Source of the DNA: Halpernia sp048269545
Lineage (GTDB): Bacteria > Bacteroidota > Bacteroidia > Flavobacteriales > Weeksellaceae
NCBI RefSeq assembly: GCF_048269545.1
Contig: NZ_JBLXIJ010000003.1
Span: forward strand, 135,155-199,154
DNA length: 64,000 nt
Reading direction: 5' to 3'
The position numbers and the translations under genes are program-made. Numbering within the stretch: position 1 is the first letter of the stretch; every line of letters begins with the position of its first letter. The notes beneath the pieces were generated by a model. The model saw nothing but the letters and a program-made list of their open reading frames with translations, was not told where the DNA came from and did not search any database. This document shows positions 36,501 through 43,697 of the stretch, piece after piece.

Positions 36501-36617
36501 AATTCCGATGATTGGATTACCAAACTGACCAATTAAAACATCAAAATTCCATTTGTTGTCTTTTCCGTAATCATAACCGATAAAAGGAATTTCGAATGTT
36601 TTTTTCTTTAGTTTCAT
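33552..36617 (-). CDS. traG: VirB4-like conjugation ATPase TraG with an embedded DnaJ J-domain
   Basis: This 1,021-residue protein, longer than the roughly 800-850 residues I expect for TraG ATPases, energises assembly and transfer. Residues 1-410 are the VirB4 N-terminal region. Walker A is GPSGSGKS at 428-435 and Walker B is LIIEEAW at 791-797. Between them, about residues 578-645, lies a complete J-domain: YYDILEITFDASSKEV, then YHPDKN with the His-Pro-Asp motif at 606-608, then FYKVFEAYETLNDEE. J-domains recruit and stimulate DnaK (Hsp70). The insert is in frame, and flanking ATPase sequence continues normally, so it looks like a true domain insertion. Confidence 0.88.
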   Translation of the reverse strand: MKLKKKTFEIPFIGYDYGKDNKWNFDVLIGQFGNPIIGIQIKNNVEQYSADPDAYLHFHTILNQVVAIIGENHIVQKIDIFSKQKYVAEKSTEFLQEKYSEHFDGRLFKTIDTLLLFTDIVDQNSKKNTYKYSAKSYKVLRDKCLKIFMLLSQNECEPRFLKEKDLDYYIGGVVSMNFGQTPSFTNIKATNEHLVIGNKFVKTISFVDVERIELPSEIETYSFLGGNGSASETAVDNFSFINELEDYKTIIYNQIISIPQQAPKQRELEKKKKKHEGVAKNSPSNAIVAEEIDELLHNIAMDGQLIVDAHFSISYSASSLEKMEETQSLIENKLFMKGIIVSQNSYNQLELFRCCLPGNAVELKTYDLFTTTSEAALCFFFKESYPVNEESNFFLRFTDRQGVPLKIDPSDLPMKTGRINNRNKFVLGPSGSGKSFLMNNIVEQYLTYNYDVIIVDTGDSYSGLCAYKGGRYIQYTEEKPITMNPFLMDKEEFNIEKIEFLTNLIFLIWQGADATMSSTQKSILDNVLMSYYHQFFNGGSDWYQDKNSEELFQYLRKYNIHEEDIQAEYENDIKENQTYYDILEITFDASSKEVREKGRKLIQLYHPDKNSNNPDYDATKFYKVFEAYETLNDEERRKVYDETQLIVTKAKSIIKRPVGSEEYEEAIKGALIKRIVELEEKLSVPELSFNSFYDYCDQFLPIYLNNKKHKIDESEFKLRTFLFVLKDFYKGGRYGTTLNNKADESLFDEPFIVFEIDNVKDNPKLFPIVTLIIMDTFIQKMRLRKDRRKALIIEEAWKAIASKLMGGYILYMYKTVRKFWGEAVVVTQELDDIIGNTVVKDSIINNSDTFILLDQTKFKDNFDKIASLLSLNKVEQNKIFTINNLNNKFGRSRFKEFYLKRGSKGEVYGNEVSLEQYLTYTTEKPEKIAIEYYVNHRDNYDEALQLFVKDFQNLDDKMENMVGLVNLYKQPLDEDVINYYQKMRNKNTDQNVLKIIGQEILNRGLTLRELINSKNFEYEKV

Positions 36618-36647
36618 GTATAGATTTTAGATATTAGACGTGAGATG

Positions 36648-36932
36648 TTAGACTTTAAGGTTCCTGAATTTTGTTGGGATAATGTGCAACTCGTCTTCAT
36701 TTTTTGTTTTGTTATACAAACCTTTGGAGTCTTGAGTTTTATAACTGAAAAGCACTCCTGCTCCACCAATTGCACCTCCGATAATTGTCCCGAAAAATCC
36801 TATTATTGAAGAAAGAATTGCGACCAGCACAAGACCACCAACTGCGGATCCCATTGCATAATAAATGTATTTATCCTTAAGTCCGAAAAATATAAGGGGT
36901 TTTTTGAGCCCCTTATATAAAAAATATCCCAT
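36648..36932 (-). CDS. traF: Conjugative transposon protein TraF (DUF4133, VirB3-like)
   Basis: This protein of about 94 residues begins MGYFLYKGLKKPLIFFGLK and has two membrane helices (YYAMGSAVGGLVLVAILSS, then a Gly-rich second helix), the DUF4133/TraF pattern. I chose the ATG at 36932, which overlaps the traE stop as TAATG. A longer reading frame upstream overlaps traE and is unlikely. The VirB3-like role is an inner-membrane partner of the VirB4 ATPase encoded next. Confidence 0.8.
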   Translation of the reverse strand: MGYFLYKGLKKPLIFFGLKDKYIYYAMGSAVGGLVLVAILSSIIGFFGTIIGGAIGGAGVLFSYKTQDSKGLYNKTKNEDELHIIPTKFRNLKV

Positions 36933-37252
36933 TAGAATATGGCAGCAATAAATGTTGGAACCAACAATAGAAAAATACAGGCACCACCCCAACCAACGAT
37001 TTCTTTGTTGATGTCTTGGTCACCGTTTGTCCATTTGTTGTAAATCCGGATGCCGCCGACTGTTCCCACAATTGCTCCGATTGCATAAATGAGCAATCCC
37101 AAATCAGTGATATATCCTGAAATTGTAGTTGCTGCTGCACCTAATGCGGCACTACCTCCGGATTGTGCAAATGCCATACTTATAGAAAAAAGTACTGCAA
37201 ATGCTGTTAAAGATTTTTTCATCATTTTGTGTTTTTTTGAATTTTGATTCAT
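36932..37252 (-). CDS. traE: Conjugative transposon protein TraE (DUF4134, pilin-like)
   Basis: This protein of up to 106 residues has a signal sequence (MKKSLTAFAVLFSISMAFAQ) and two membrane helices, with VGGIRIYNKWTNGDQDI between them, typical of DUF4134/TraE. It is the VirB2-like candidate pilin subunit. The start could be the ATG at 37252 or one of the internal ATGs just before the signal peptide at 37225 and 37222; the internal ones give the more standard N-terminus. Confidence 0.82.
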   Translation of the reverse strand: MNQNSKKHKMMKKSLTAFAVLFSISMAFAQSGGSAALGAAATTISGYITDLGLLIYAIGAIVGTVGGIRIYNKWTNGDQDINKEIVGWGGACIFLLLVPTFIAAIF

Positions 37253-37285
37253 TGTGTTTAAGTTATTTTAAGAATTAAATTATTT

Positions 37286-37804
37286 TTATGACGCGTTGTA
37301 AACTTTGTGCCCGTTATTATTTGAAACTAATTGAACGGTCGTTGCAGCAAGATTGAGAAAATCATAAAATCTTTCTCTGTTTGCTTTTTCTACCCTATTT
37401 TTATCTTCTTTTGGACTTTCATTTTCTTCTTTGTTGGGAGTTTCAGAATGATTATCCTCTTCTGCATTATTTTGATTTAATGCTGTAAGATCATATGAAT
37501 CAATATTTTGCTCTGACTCAAATCTTTCTCGCAAAACATCAATATTCTGTCTTTCTTTTGAAGGTTCTATGTTTATGGAAAACTCTTTTTTGTTGAATGA
37601 TCTTGGGGTGTTTAAATTTTCAACATCTTCAATTCCAACCGTCGTTACATCGCCTCGATTTTGTTCTTCAAACTCCGTAATTGAAAAGACATCACTTTCT
37701 TCTGTGATTATAGAATTACCTTTCTTGATAAAAAGATCATAAATGATATTTCCTGCGTAATAAATCACATACAATACAAGAAGAATGATTGAGAATTTTG
37801 CCAT
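37286..37804 (-). CDS. Single-pass membrane protein of the tra operon
   Basis: This protein of about 172 residues starts from the ATG at 37804 (MAKFSIILLVLYVIYYAG), which places the membrane helix at the N-terminus. An ATG at 37873 would extend it into the ParA gene. The rest is acidic and low in complexity, with a short ordered C-terminus (ERFYDFLNLAATTVQLV). It holds the position of TraC/TraD-type genes between the ParA-like gene and traE. I recognise no family. Confidence 0.6.
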   Translation of the reverse strand: MAKFSIILLVLYVIYYAGNIIYDLFIKKGNSIITEESDVFSITEFEEQNRGDVTTVGIEDVENLNTPRSFNKKEFSINIEPSKERQNIDVLRERFESEQNIDSYDLTALNQNNAEEDNHSETPNKEENESPKEDKNRVEKANRERFYDFLNLAATTVQLVSNNNGHKVYNAS

Positions 37805-37847
37805 AAAAATTGTTTTTTCTATTGATAGAATTGGATAAATAATCGGG

Positions 37848-38498
37848 TTATAGAGTAATTGCCAAAGTTTCATTGATGTAAGTTATAAGTTCATTAAAAG
37901 GATTTTTCACTGCATATTTTTGCCAGTAAGTCAGTCCTCTGGTATGAATTATTTGCAAACAGTTTCTTTTGTAAACTGGACTTTCTAATAAATTTCCATA
38001 CTTGCTTAATTCTTCATCCATTCCTTCCTGATTTAAATATTTATAATTCATTTCATATTTTGAACGGATAAAAATCCTATTAGCCTGACTTTCCAGCAAT
38101 CCCAAGAAGTTCACAAACACTAAAGTTGATTTTGCAGAAACATCTGAATACTCAAATGGAATGATGATGAAGTCGCTGTAAATCAATAGATCGCTGTATT
38201 TTACATCAAGAGTTCCGGCTAGATCAAACAAATAAATTTCTTCACTTTTTTTCAACTCAAGAATAGTTTCAAAATCTGAAAACGGTTGTTCTTCCTCTTG
38301 TCCAATGATTTCTACAGCATACAATTTTGGCAGATCCAATAATTCATCTTCTTTCCATTTTTGAAAAAATGATCTTTGATAATCAAAATCGAACACGTTG
38401 ATTTTTCTATCTGAAATACTCGAAATGTAATTGGCGAAGGCAATAGCAAGTGTTGTTTTGCCTGTTCCGCCTTTTTGAGTTGCAAACGTGATGATCAT
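37848..38498 (-). CDS. ParA-family ATPase (TraA-like)
   Basis: This 216-residue protein has the deviant Walker A motif KGGTGKTT at residues 9-16 (MIITFATQKGGTGKTTLAIA) and a later aspartate motif (EEIYLFDLAGTLD). Such proteins partition plasmids or position DNA and protein complexes. In CTnDOT-like operons the first tra gene is also a ParA-like protein. No ParB gene is visible. A phased repeat array at 41565-41869 could be its DNA site, but that is inference. Confidence 0.85.
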   Translation of the reverse strand: MIITFATQKGGTGKTTLAIAFANYISSISDRKINVFDFDYQRSFFQKWKEDELLDLPKLYAVEIIGQEEEQPFSDFETILELKKSEEIYLFDLAGTLDVKYSDLLIYSDFIIIPFEYSDVSAKSTLVFVNFLGLLESQANRIFIRSKYEMNYKYLNQEGMDEELSKYGNLLESPVYKRNCLQIIHTRGLTYWQKYAVKNPFNELITYINETLAITL

Positions 38499-38506
38499 TT
38501 TTAATT

Positions 38507-39970
38507 TTATTTCCGTTTTTTCTTTCTTCGTTTCAGTTCGTTTTCAGCTGGATTTTTTGCAGTTCCAGAAGATTTCATTAATTCAAATATCAATTCATCT
38601 ACTGCTTCCAAAATCTCACTATTTTTATTTCCTTTTTTCTGCAAATCAGCATATATTTGAGTTTCTTTTTCACCGATTAATGTTGATAATTCACCAATAA
38701 AATGTTGCTTCTCATGTACTGCATAAAATTTCCCACCCTCATTTTTTATGATCGAAATGCTCTCTTTTCGTTCCTCTGCATCTTTTGTATTTTTTATAAA
38801 ATCTCTGACCTCATTTTGAATAATTCTATATGTTTCTAAATCTTTTCTATTTCTGTTTTCAAAAAGCATAAAGTCAGAAAGTTTTACTTTTGTTGTCTTT
38901 GAATTGAAAAAATTGAGCAAACTTGTTTTTGCTTCCTGATTATTGATGTTATAATCTTTCAAAACTCCAAAAAGTTTTTTATCAATCGTTTCAGTAGTAA
39001 ATTCAAATAAATGATGCATTGCTAAAATTTCACTGCCTTTATAAACCTTCCCACTTTTATGGTCTATCAAAGTATATTCAAATGGTTGATGAGGATCATT
39101 GTGATGAAAAACTATATCAATCCCAAATTGCTTTCTCATAGTGTTTTGCAGCTCGCATTCAAATTCAATTTTCTTTTTTAAATCTTGAAGATTATTTGCT
39201 CTTTCATCCCCAAATACTGATTTTAATTTTCTTACATCTTCTACTTTAAAAACTTTGTTGGAATGCAGTTCTTTGTATTTTATTAAAATTGCTTTGATCT
39301 GGTTTTTCCTAATATCATTCTTTATTTTTTCAAATTTTAGGTTATTGCCATTGATCGTTTTTTGCCTAACTCCGTTTTTTAAAATGTCAAAATCATTTTC
39401 GCTCTTCTTATTTTCAATCATCACAAAACCGCTTCTTTCCAATAAAATTTCCAGTTGAGAAAAATTGCTCATTTTATAATTCAATAGTTTTTCAAGTTCT
39501 TCATCTGGTTTCAGATTGTTAATTTTCGCTAATGCTTTATTTAATGCTTCCTGCGATTTGAGTTTTTCAAAACTGTCATTTATCTTTCTTCCTGTTGTTT
39601 TATCAACCCTTGTGCTGACAATATGGACATGGTTATTGTGGGAATCTGCGTGAAAAACGACCGTAAATGGTTGGTTCCCGTAGCCCATTTCATCCATAAA
39701 ATTTTCTGCAATCTTTGTCAATTCTTTTTTGCTGTGTTCCCGAAACTTTGTTGAAATCATCGCATGAAATTGTGGTTTCAAAACTTTTTTATTGCCGATC
39801 GATATTGCACGAAAATAATTTCTTACTTGATGCTTGTTACTTTCTTTATCAATGAAAGAGGGAAAGTTTTTCATTAATGTTAATTCGCCCTCCTCTTTTT
39901 TAATTTTCTTATCGTTATAATTGACTACCGGAAAACTGTTTCCTGCGGGTTTCATAATTTTGACAATCAT
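38507..39970 (-). CDS. mobB: Relaxase/mobilisation protein (MOBP-type, MobB-like)
   Basis: This 487-residue protein has the relaxase three-histidine motif HADSHNNHVHIVSTRVD, with H107, H114 and H116, and an upstream segment QFHAMIST that fits motif II. It would nick oriT and lead the transferred strand into the recipient. The C-terminal half is helical and charged. The start overlaps the mobilisation accessory gene by 4 bp (ATGA). Confidence 0.88.
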   Translation of the reverse strand: MIVKIMKPAGNSFPVVNYNDKKIKKEEGELTLMKNFPSFIDKESNKHQVRNYFRAISIGNKKVLKPQFHAMISTKFREHSKKELTKIAENFMDEMGYGNQPFTVVFHADSHNNHVHIVSTRVDKTTGRKINDSFEKLKSQEALNKALAKINNLKPDEELEKLLNYKMSNFSQLEILLERSGFVMIENKKSENDFDILKNGVRQKTINGNNLKFEKIKNDIRKNQIKAILIKYKELHSNKVFKVEDVRKLKSVFGDERANNLQDLKKKIEFECELQNTMRKQFGIDIVFHHNDPHQPFEYTLIDHKSGKVYKGSEILAMHHLFEFTTETIDKKLFGVLKDYNINNQEAKTSLLNFFNSKTTKVKLSDFMLFENRNRKDLETYRIIQNEVRDFIKNTKDAEERKESISIIKNEGGKFYAVHEKQHFIGELSTLIGEKETQIYADLQKKGNKNSEILEAVDELIFELMKSSGTAKNPAENELKRRKKKRK

Positions 39971-40317
39971 TTCGCAAGCATTGAATATATTTTTGAAAAA
40001 ATTTTATTTTGTTCCTTTTTCAATTGAACTATTTCTGATACTTTTTCTGAAAACTTTTCCAATTCATTTGCGTTGATTAATTTTTGACCGTTTGCAATTC
40101 TTGCCACTTGGTTGATATTGGTTTCTATTTTCACAAATAGGTTGTCTTGCTTTTCAATGAACTTTAATACTATACTTCTCTCATTATCTAATAATCGTCC
40201 TTCAACCGAATTTATAATAAGGCTTGTTATAGAGATATTTCTCGTTGTACAGTATCGTTTCCATTCCTCCTTTTTAGATTTTTCAATTCTTAACTTAATG
40301 ATGGCCTCCTTTTCCAA
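39967..40317 (-). CDS. Relaxosome accessory protein (MobC/MobA-like)
   Basis: This 116-residue protein has a ribbon-helix-helix-like N-terminus (IKLRIEKSKKEEWKRYC) and the hallmark NINQVARIANG of MobC-type relaxosome proteins. It helps the relaxase recognise oriT. No ATG exists in frame; the start is probably TTG at 40317. An AAGGAGG sequence lies at codons 3-5, so an initiation codon slightly downstream cannot be excluded. Confidence 0.78.
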   Translation of the reverse strand: MEKEAIIKLRIEKSKKEEWKRYCTTRNISITSLIINSVEGRLLDNERSIVLKFIEKQDNLFVKIETNINQVARIANGQKLINANELEKFSEKVSEIVQLKKEQNKIFSKIYSMLAK

Positions 40318-40371
40318 AGTTTTAAATTCTGATTTTTAACTAAAATATAAATGAATCTAAATTTTAAAATT

Positions 40372-41169
40372 CTATGGAAAACTTGGCTTTTTAATGCGCG
40401 AAATTCCCTGCGCTTCTCCGCGAGTGTAATAGTCCGTGGACATTTTACTTAAAGAAGTTTGAGGAATTTGAATTGTATTATTTTCTAATAATGCAGGAAA
40501 AAAATCAGTTGAATTTTCAGTGTGCAGTAAAATAATTTGATTTGGAACATAGCCGAAATCATTAAATATTTTCGTGATGTCGATAAAAACTTTTTCCGAT
40601 ATTGGAGTAGAATCATTTGATCTGTAAATTTGAAAATTTACGTTGGTGAAACCATTCATTTTACTAAATACAACATTACCCTTAAGACCGGCATAGTTCT
40701 TTGTTCCAATGCTGTATGATTTTTGAGACACCAAATATTCTCTGTTATCATTCCCGTAGTAATCTACCGGCGCGCCCCAAGTTGAAGTTACGGTTAAAGG
40801 ATCAGAACTTTCAGAATTAAATGCGAGAGTAATTCTATATTCGATCGGTTCTAACACTTTTGAAAATGTTTGCCATAAATTTCCATCAAAATAATAAAGA
40901 CCTGCTTCCAGAACATTGATTACCTGACCAACCAGATTACTTGCTGGTGCAATTACAAATACAATTGCCCCTTTTTTTTGGGAAGTATAAAATTTTGCTG
41001 CTAATTGATTACCAGTAATTCTCGGTGGAATGATGCCATCATAGTGATTTGTATCATTTGGTTTTCCAACAACATCAAGTGTTGTTTCAGGAGTTTCTGT
41101 ATTTATTCCAACCTGTGCTTTTAGCGTTAGTGTTGCAAAAAGAAAAAGTATGTAAAGTAATCTTGCCAT
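40372..41169 (-). CDS. Secreted surface protein of unknown function
   Basis: This 265-residue protein has a short signal peptide (ending LTLKAQ). Next comes VGINTETPETTLDVVG and then GIIPPRITG, a pattern common in exported flavobacterial proteins that resemble tail-fibre or adhesin tips. The mature part is beta-rich (GLYYFDGNLWQTF). It lies 54 bp upstream of the mobilisation genes. It may be a surface factor for mating, but this is a guess. Confidence 0.65.
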   Translation of the reverse strand: MARLLYILFLFATLTLKAQVGINTETPETTLDVVGKPNDTNHYDGIIPPRITGNQLAAKFYTSQKKGAIVFVIAPASNLVGQVINVLEAGLYYFDGNLWQTFSKVLEPIEYRITLAFNSESSDPLTVTSTWGAPVDYYGNDNREYLVSQKSYSIGTKNYAGLKGNVVFSKMNGFTNVNFQIYRSNDSTPISEKVFIDITKIFNDFGYVPNQIILLHTENSTDFFPALLENNTIQIPQTSLSKMSTDYYTRGEAQGISRIKKPSFP

Positions 41170-41382
41170 AAAATTGAATAAATATTTCGGGACAAAATTG
41201 AGAATACAAATGCTTCAAAACAATAGCTAGCAAAGGGTTTGGGCTATAAACTATGCGTCTGGATGGTAAATGAATAAAAAAAGTGTGAAAAAGAATGATC
41301 TGGTTTCATCTGGATGATTTCTACAGATTTCATTAAAAATAAAAAAACGAGTTCCGAAGTTTTTTCCCCTTTTGCAAAAAGA

Positions 41383-41438
41383 CAAGATTCGTCTTTGTGT
41401 CCCAACTTGAAAAGTTGTGGGTACAAAGACACATCTTG
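41383..41438. repeat. Long near-perfect hairpin in the non-coding region
   Basis: CAAGAT and ATCTTG, GTCTTTGT and ACAAAGAC, and CCAACTT and AAGTTG nest around a GAA loop to form one stem of about 26 bp per arm with small mismatches. The surrounding 41170-41564 holds no convincing gene; two overlapping minus-strand frames there have unbiased composition. It may be a structured RNA, a terminator-like element without a U tract, or a miniature repeat. Confidence 0.6.
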
Positions 41439-41564
41439 CTATCCACAAGCGACATAATTTAAGGGAAGTCTGAAAAGAAAGTTTTAGAATAAGTAAAAGA
41501 CTGAATTGTAGTTGAATACGATGATATTGCTTTTGAAAAAGAAAAGAATTGTACTTGGTATTTA

Positions 41565-41869
41565 TTTACGCAGGTGATACTTAAACCTGTATTTAATTTA
41601 CGCAGGTGGTGTATTTATTATACGCAGGTACAGAAAATAACGTGCATTCATTTTACGCAGGTTGCTGCATCTTTTTTACGCAGGTGTTGTTATAAACCTG
41701 TAATCTGTTTACGCAGGTCAAAGAATTAACCTGCCTCTATTTTACGCAGGTGTGAAATTTAAAAAAGCGAAAATTGCAGACGAACATTTCGCATCCGAAG
41801 AAAAAGCCAATGAAAAATATAATTATTGGCTCAATACTTTTTCTGATCCTGCGTTTATTTTACGCAGGT
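41565..41869 (+). repeat. Phased array of the repeat TTTACGCAGGT (8 copies)
   Basis: Copies start at 41565, 41597, 41619 (TATACGCAGGT), 41652, 41675, 41708, 41741 and 41859. Start-to-start distances of 32, 22, 33, 23, 33, 33 and 118 bp are close to whole helical turns. Several copies are preceded by the reverse half-site ACCTG or CCTGC, and the last forms a perfect palindrome, CCTGCGT-TTATTT-ACGCAGG. The arrangement indicates a protein-binding site array: oriT, a partition site, or a regulatory region. Confidence 0.8.
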
Positions 41870-41901
41870 TTACACTTATAAAGTGCGAAAGACATTTGTA
41901 A
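41752..41901 (+). other. Short open frame downstream of the repeat array, doubtful gene
   Basis: A 49-codon frame starts with GTG right after the seventh repeat and stops with TAA at 41899-41901. It is rich in Lys, Glu and aromatic residues (EHFASEEKANEKYNYWLN), so its composition looks protein-like, and it contains the eighth repeat in frame as FILRR. It may be a gene remnant cut by the repeat region. It is the only plus-strand candidate in this part of the element. Confidence 0.25.
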
Positions 41902-41905
41902 TAAT

Positions 41906-42189
41906 TTACGACTTGTCCATCTGAAAAACTGGAGATGCCTTTGTGCAGATCAAATGTGTAAAATAGGATTTCACTTCCGTTTTCGGATCAGTGAAGATTT
42001 CACTTTTCCATTTAATTGATAGTTCCCAGATGCCCCACTTTCTAATTTTTGTATAATATGGATCGAAATCTTGATAGAGCACTTCAAAGTTTTGACCTTC
42101 TTTGCCATCAACAAATTGGATAATGATTGAAAGTGTAGTTTCGCCTTTTTAGGTAATGCAGATTCGATAATTTTAGCATGAAGTTTCAT
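41906..42189 (-). pseudogene. Small gene broken by a single-base frameshift
   Basis: Starting at the ATG at 42189 the frame reads MKLHAKIIESALPKK. Adding one A to the five-A run in CCTAAAAAGGCG brings in a coherent second part, GETTLSIIIQFVDGKEGQ, then QDFDPYYTKIRKWGIWEL, and ends at 41906. The repaired product is 94 residues. The span is 284 bp, one short of a multiple of three. Without repair the frame gives an unnatural sequence up to 41971. Causes may be mutation, homopolymer sequencing error, or recoding. I recognise no family. Confidence 0.65.
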
Positions 42190-42293
42190 GCTGCAAATAT
42201 AGATAGGAATTATAGCAAATATTAAGTTTTAGTTGCTATAAATTGTGGCAGAAATTTATTCGAGGGTTCCGTTGAAAAGCCATGTAAATCTGA

Positions 42294-43364
42294 TTACAAA
42301 TTGATATTTTGATTTTTTAATTCAAAATATGCAACCGTTCTACAATCTTTTGTATTATTGAAATATCCTCTTATAAAAGGTATTTCTTCAAAATATGCTT
42401 GGTGATTTTTGAACTGCACGAATATCATCGGATCTTCATAATTCATATCTATCTCAACAATATCTTCCAACGCAATGCGCTGCAAAACTCTGAAATTACC
42501 AATATTAAGGTCTTTAGGCAAATTCTCTTTATTTCTTTCGTTCAAATAATTCCAAATACCTTTATTGTCATATACAATTTCAACATTATAAAAAGTTTCA
42601 ACTTCCAAATAATGTTCGTTCAAATCATGCGAAAAAACTTTATACCAATCACCTCTTTCACCGGTTTTTTCATCATCAAAATTTGGGTAGGATTTGTCAA
42701 CAATGGATCTTATAATCAAATCTTCGTAAATAAACTTGTACGACGGATCATAATAACTGATGGTTGCAATATTGACATCTTGAACATTTATCAAATTCGT
42801 AATGATCTTTTTCCTTATAATCTGTTTGGATTTAAAAATTGATTTAGTGCCTATTCTTGACTGTACGTGAATTCTATCCCTCTTCAATATATTCCTAATC
42901 TTTTCTATTTTATTAATTGGAAGTGTTTTCAACTTCGAAATTAGTTTTGAAAAATCAAAAATATGTTCATCTGGGTTAAAATTAAAACCTTCTTTGATAA
43001 CAAGGTTTTGATATTTTAATTGTTTTTTGCCTAAAATAAATATAAGTAATGTAGAAAATTTATTTTCAAGTGTTTCCTCAAAAAATTTATTCAAAGTATC
43101 TTGAACTTTAATCTTTCTATAATTTGAAGTAACCTGAACTGCTAAACAATTTATTTCATCTTGAAGATCAATCGCTTTTGCATTTTTATTTTGCAGATTT
43201 GAATTTATTAATTTCAAATCAAAAACAACATTTAAAATTTCCTGTATATGATATTCGGAAATTAAATTAATATCTAAAAGATTCACTTTAGACGAAAGTT
43301 CAATTTTACTTTTCAAAATACTTAACTCCTCAATTATCTCCTTTAAATAAATTTCTCTTTTCAT
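42294..43364 (-). CDS. SMEK-domain protein, predicted defence-related
   Basis: In this 356-residue protein the N-terminal 120 residues match the SMEK domain pattern: a start MKREIYLKEIIEEL, a central NAKAIDLQDEINCLAVQVTSN, and LLIFILGKKQLKY. The D-x-x-D-E ... QVT part resembles a PD-(D/E)XK-type core, so a nuclease-like or nucleic-acid-sensing fold is plausible. The rest (about 130-356) is mixed and unrecognised. SMEK proteins are often found near restriction and other defence genes, as here. A function in phage defence is inferred, not shown. Confidence 0.7.
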   Translation of the reverse strand: MKREIYLKEIIEELSILKSKIELSSKVNLLDINLISEYHIQEILNVVFDLKLINSNLQNKNAKAIDLQDEINCLAVQVTSNYRKIKVQDTLNKFFEETLENKFSTLLIFILGKKQLKYQNLVIKEGFNFNPDEHIFDFSKLISKLKTLPINKIEKIRNILKRDRIHVQSRIGTKSIFKSKQIIRKKIITNLINVQDVNIATISYYDPSYKFIYEDLIIRSIVDKSYPNFDDEKTGERGDWYKVFSHDLNEHYLEVETFYNVEIVYDNKGIWNYLNERNKENLPKDLNIGNFRVLQRIALEDIVEIDMNYEDPMIFVQFKNHQAYFEEIPFIRGYFNNTKDCRTVAYFELKNQNINL

Positions 43365-43447
43365 AAAAAATTAATAACTGCTCCTCAAATTACAGAATAG
43401 TTTTCTCTAAATTCCGTGATCAAGATGTACTCTAACAACAAAATCAA

Positions 43448-43695
43448 TTAACCCTTTTTCGGCGGCTTCAAGTTGGTTGTTGGCAAGGATGCTCTTCCTA
43501 ATCCTATTTTCACGCTTGGAACTATAGTCTTAACAATTGCAGGTTTTGGTGTTTCTTTTTTGCTTATAACTACTTTTTCGGTTTTATTAAAAAGGAAGGT
43601 TTTTGAGAAGTTCTACCTTTTTCTTCATTAATTGGTTTAGGTTTATCTGGCGTATTAGTTGGCTTTGCCTGCGGAATTATTATTTTCTTGCTCAT
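43448..43695 (-). pseudogene. Small basic-protein gene with a single-base frameshift
   Basis: From the ATG at 43695 the frame reads MSKKIIIPQAKPTNTP, then KPINEEKGRTSQKPSF, and soon stops. Restoring one T in the TTTTT run continues as NKTEKVVISKKETPKP, then VKIGLGRASLPTTNLKPPKK, ending at 43448. The repaired product is 82 residues, rich in Lys and Pro and probably unstructured. The gene starts 2 bp after its upstream neighbour stops, so the two form an operon. Confidence 0.6.
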
Positions 43696-43697
43696 TA

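Noticed and set aside
36933..36992. Longer N-terminus for TraF
   Set aside because: It would overlap the traE coding region by 60 bases; the ATG at 36932 couples to the traE stop and matches the usual N-terminus.
41244..41448. Two overlapping 60-65 codon minus-strand frames
   Set aside because: They overlap each other in different frames, are built largely from the 56-nt hairpin, and have no start context or recognisable domain.
41565..41869. Repeat array as a CRISPR
   Set aside because: The repeats are only 11 bp, spacers are short and unequal (11-22 bp, once 107 bp), and no cas genes occur in the window.
42160..42175. Programmed -1 frameshift in the small gene
   Set aside because: The slip site is U-AAA-AAG, not the standard A-AAA-AAG, and I see no clear downstream stimulatory structure; mutation or read error is simpler.
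41971..42189. 72-residue minus-strand reading frame taken as a real protein
   Set aside because: After residue 15 the sequence is out of the coding frame; the coherent protein lies in the adjacent frame down to 41906.
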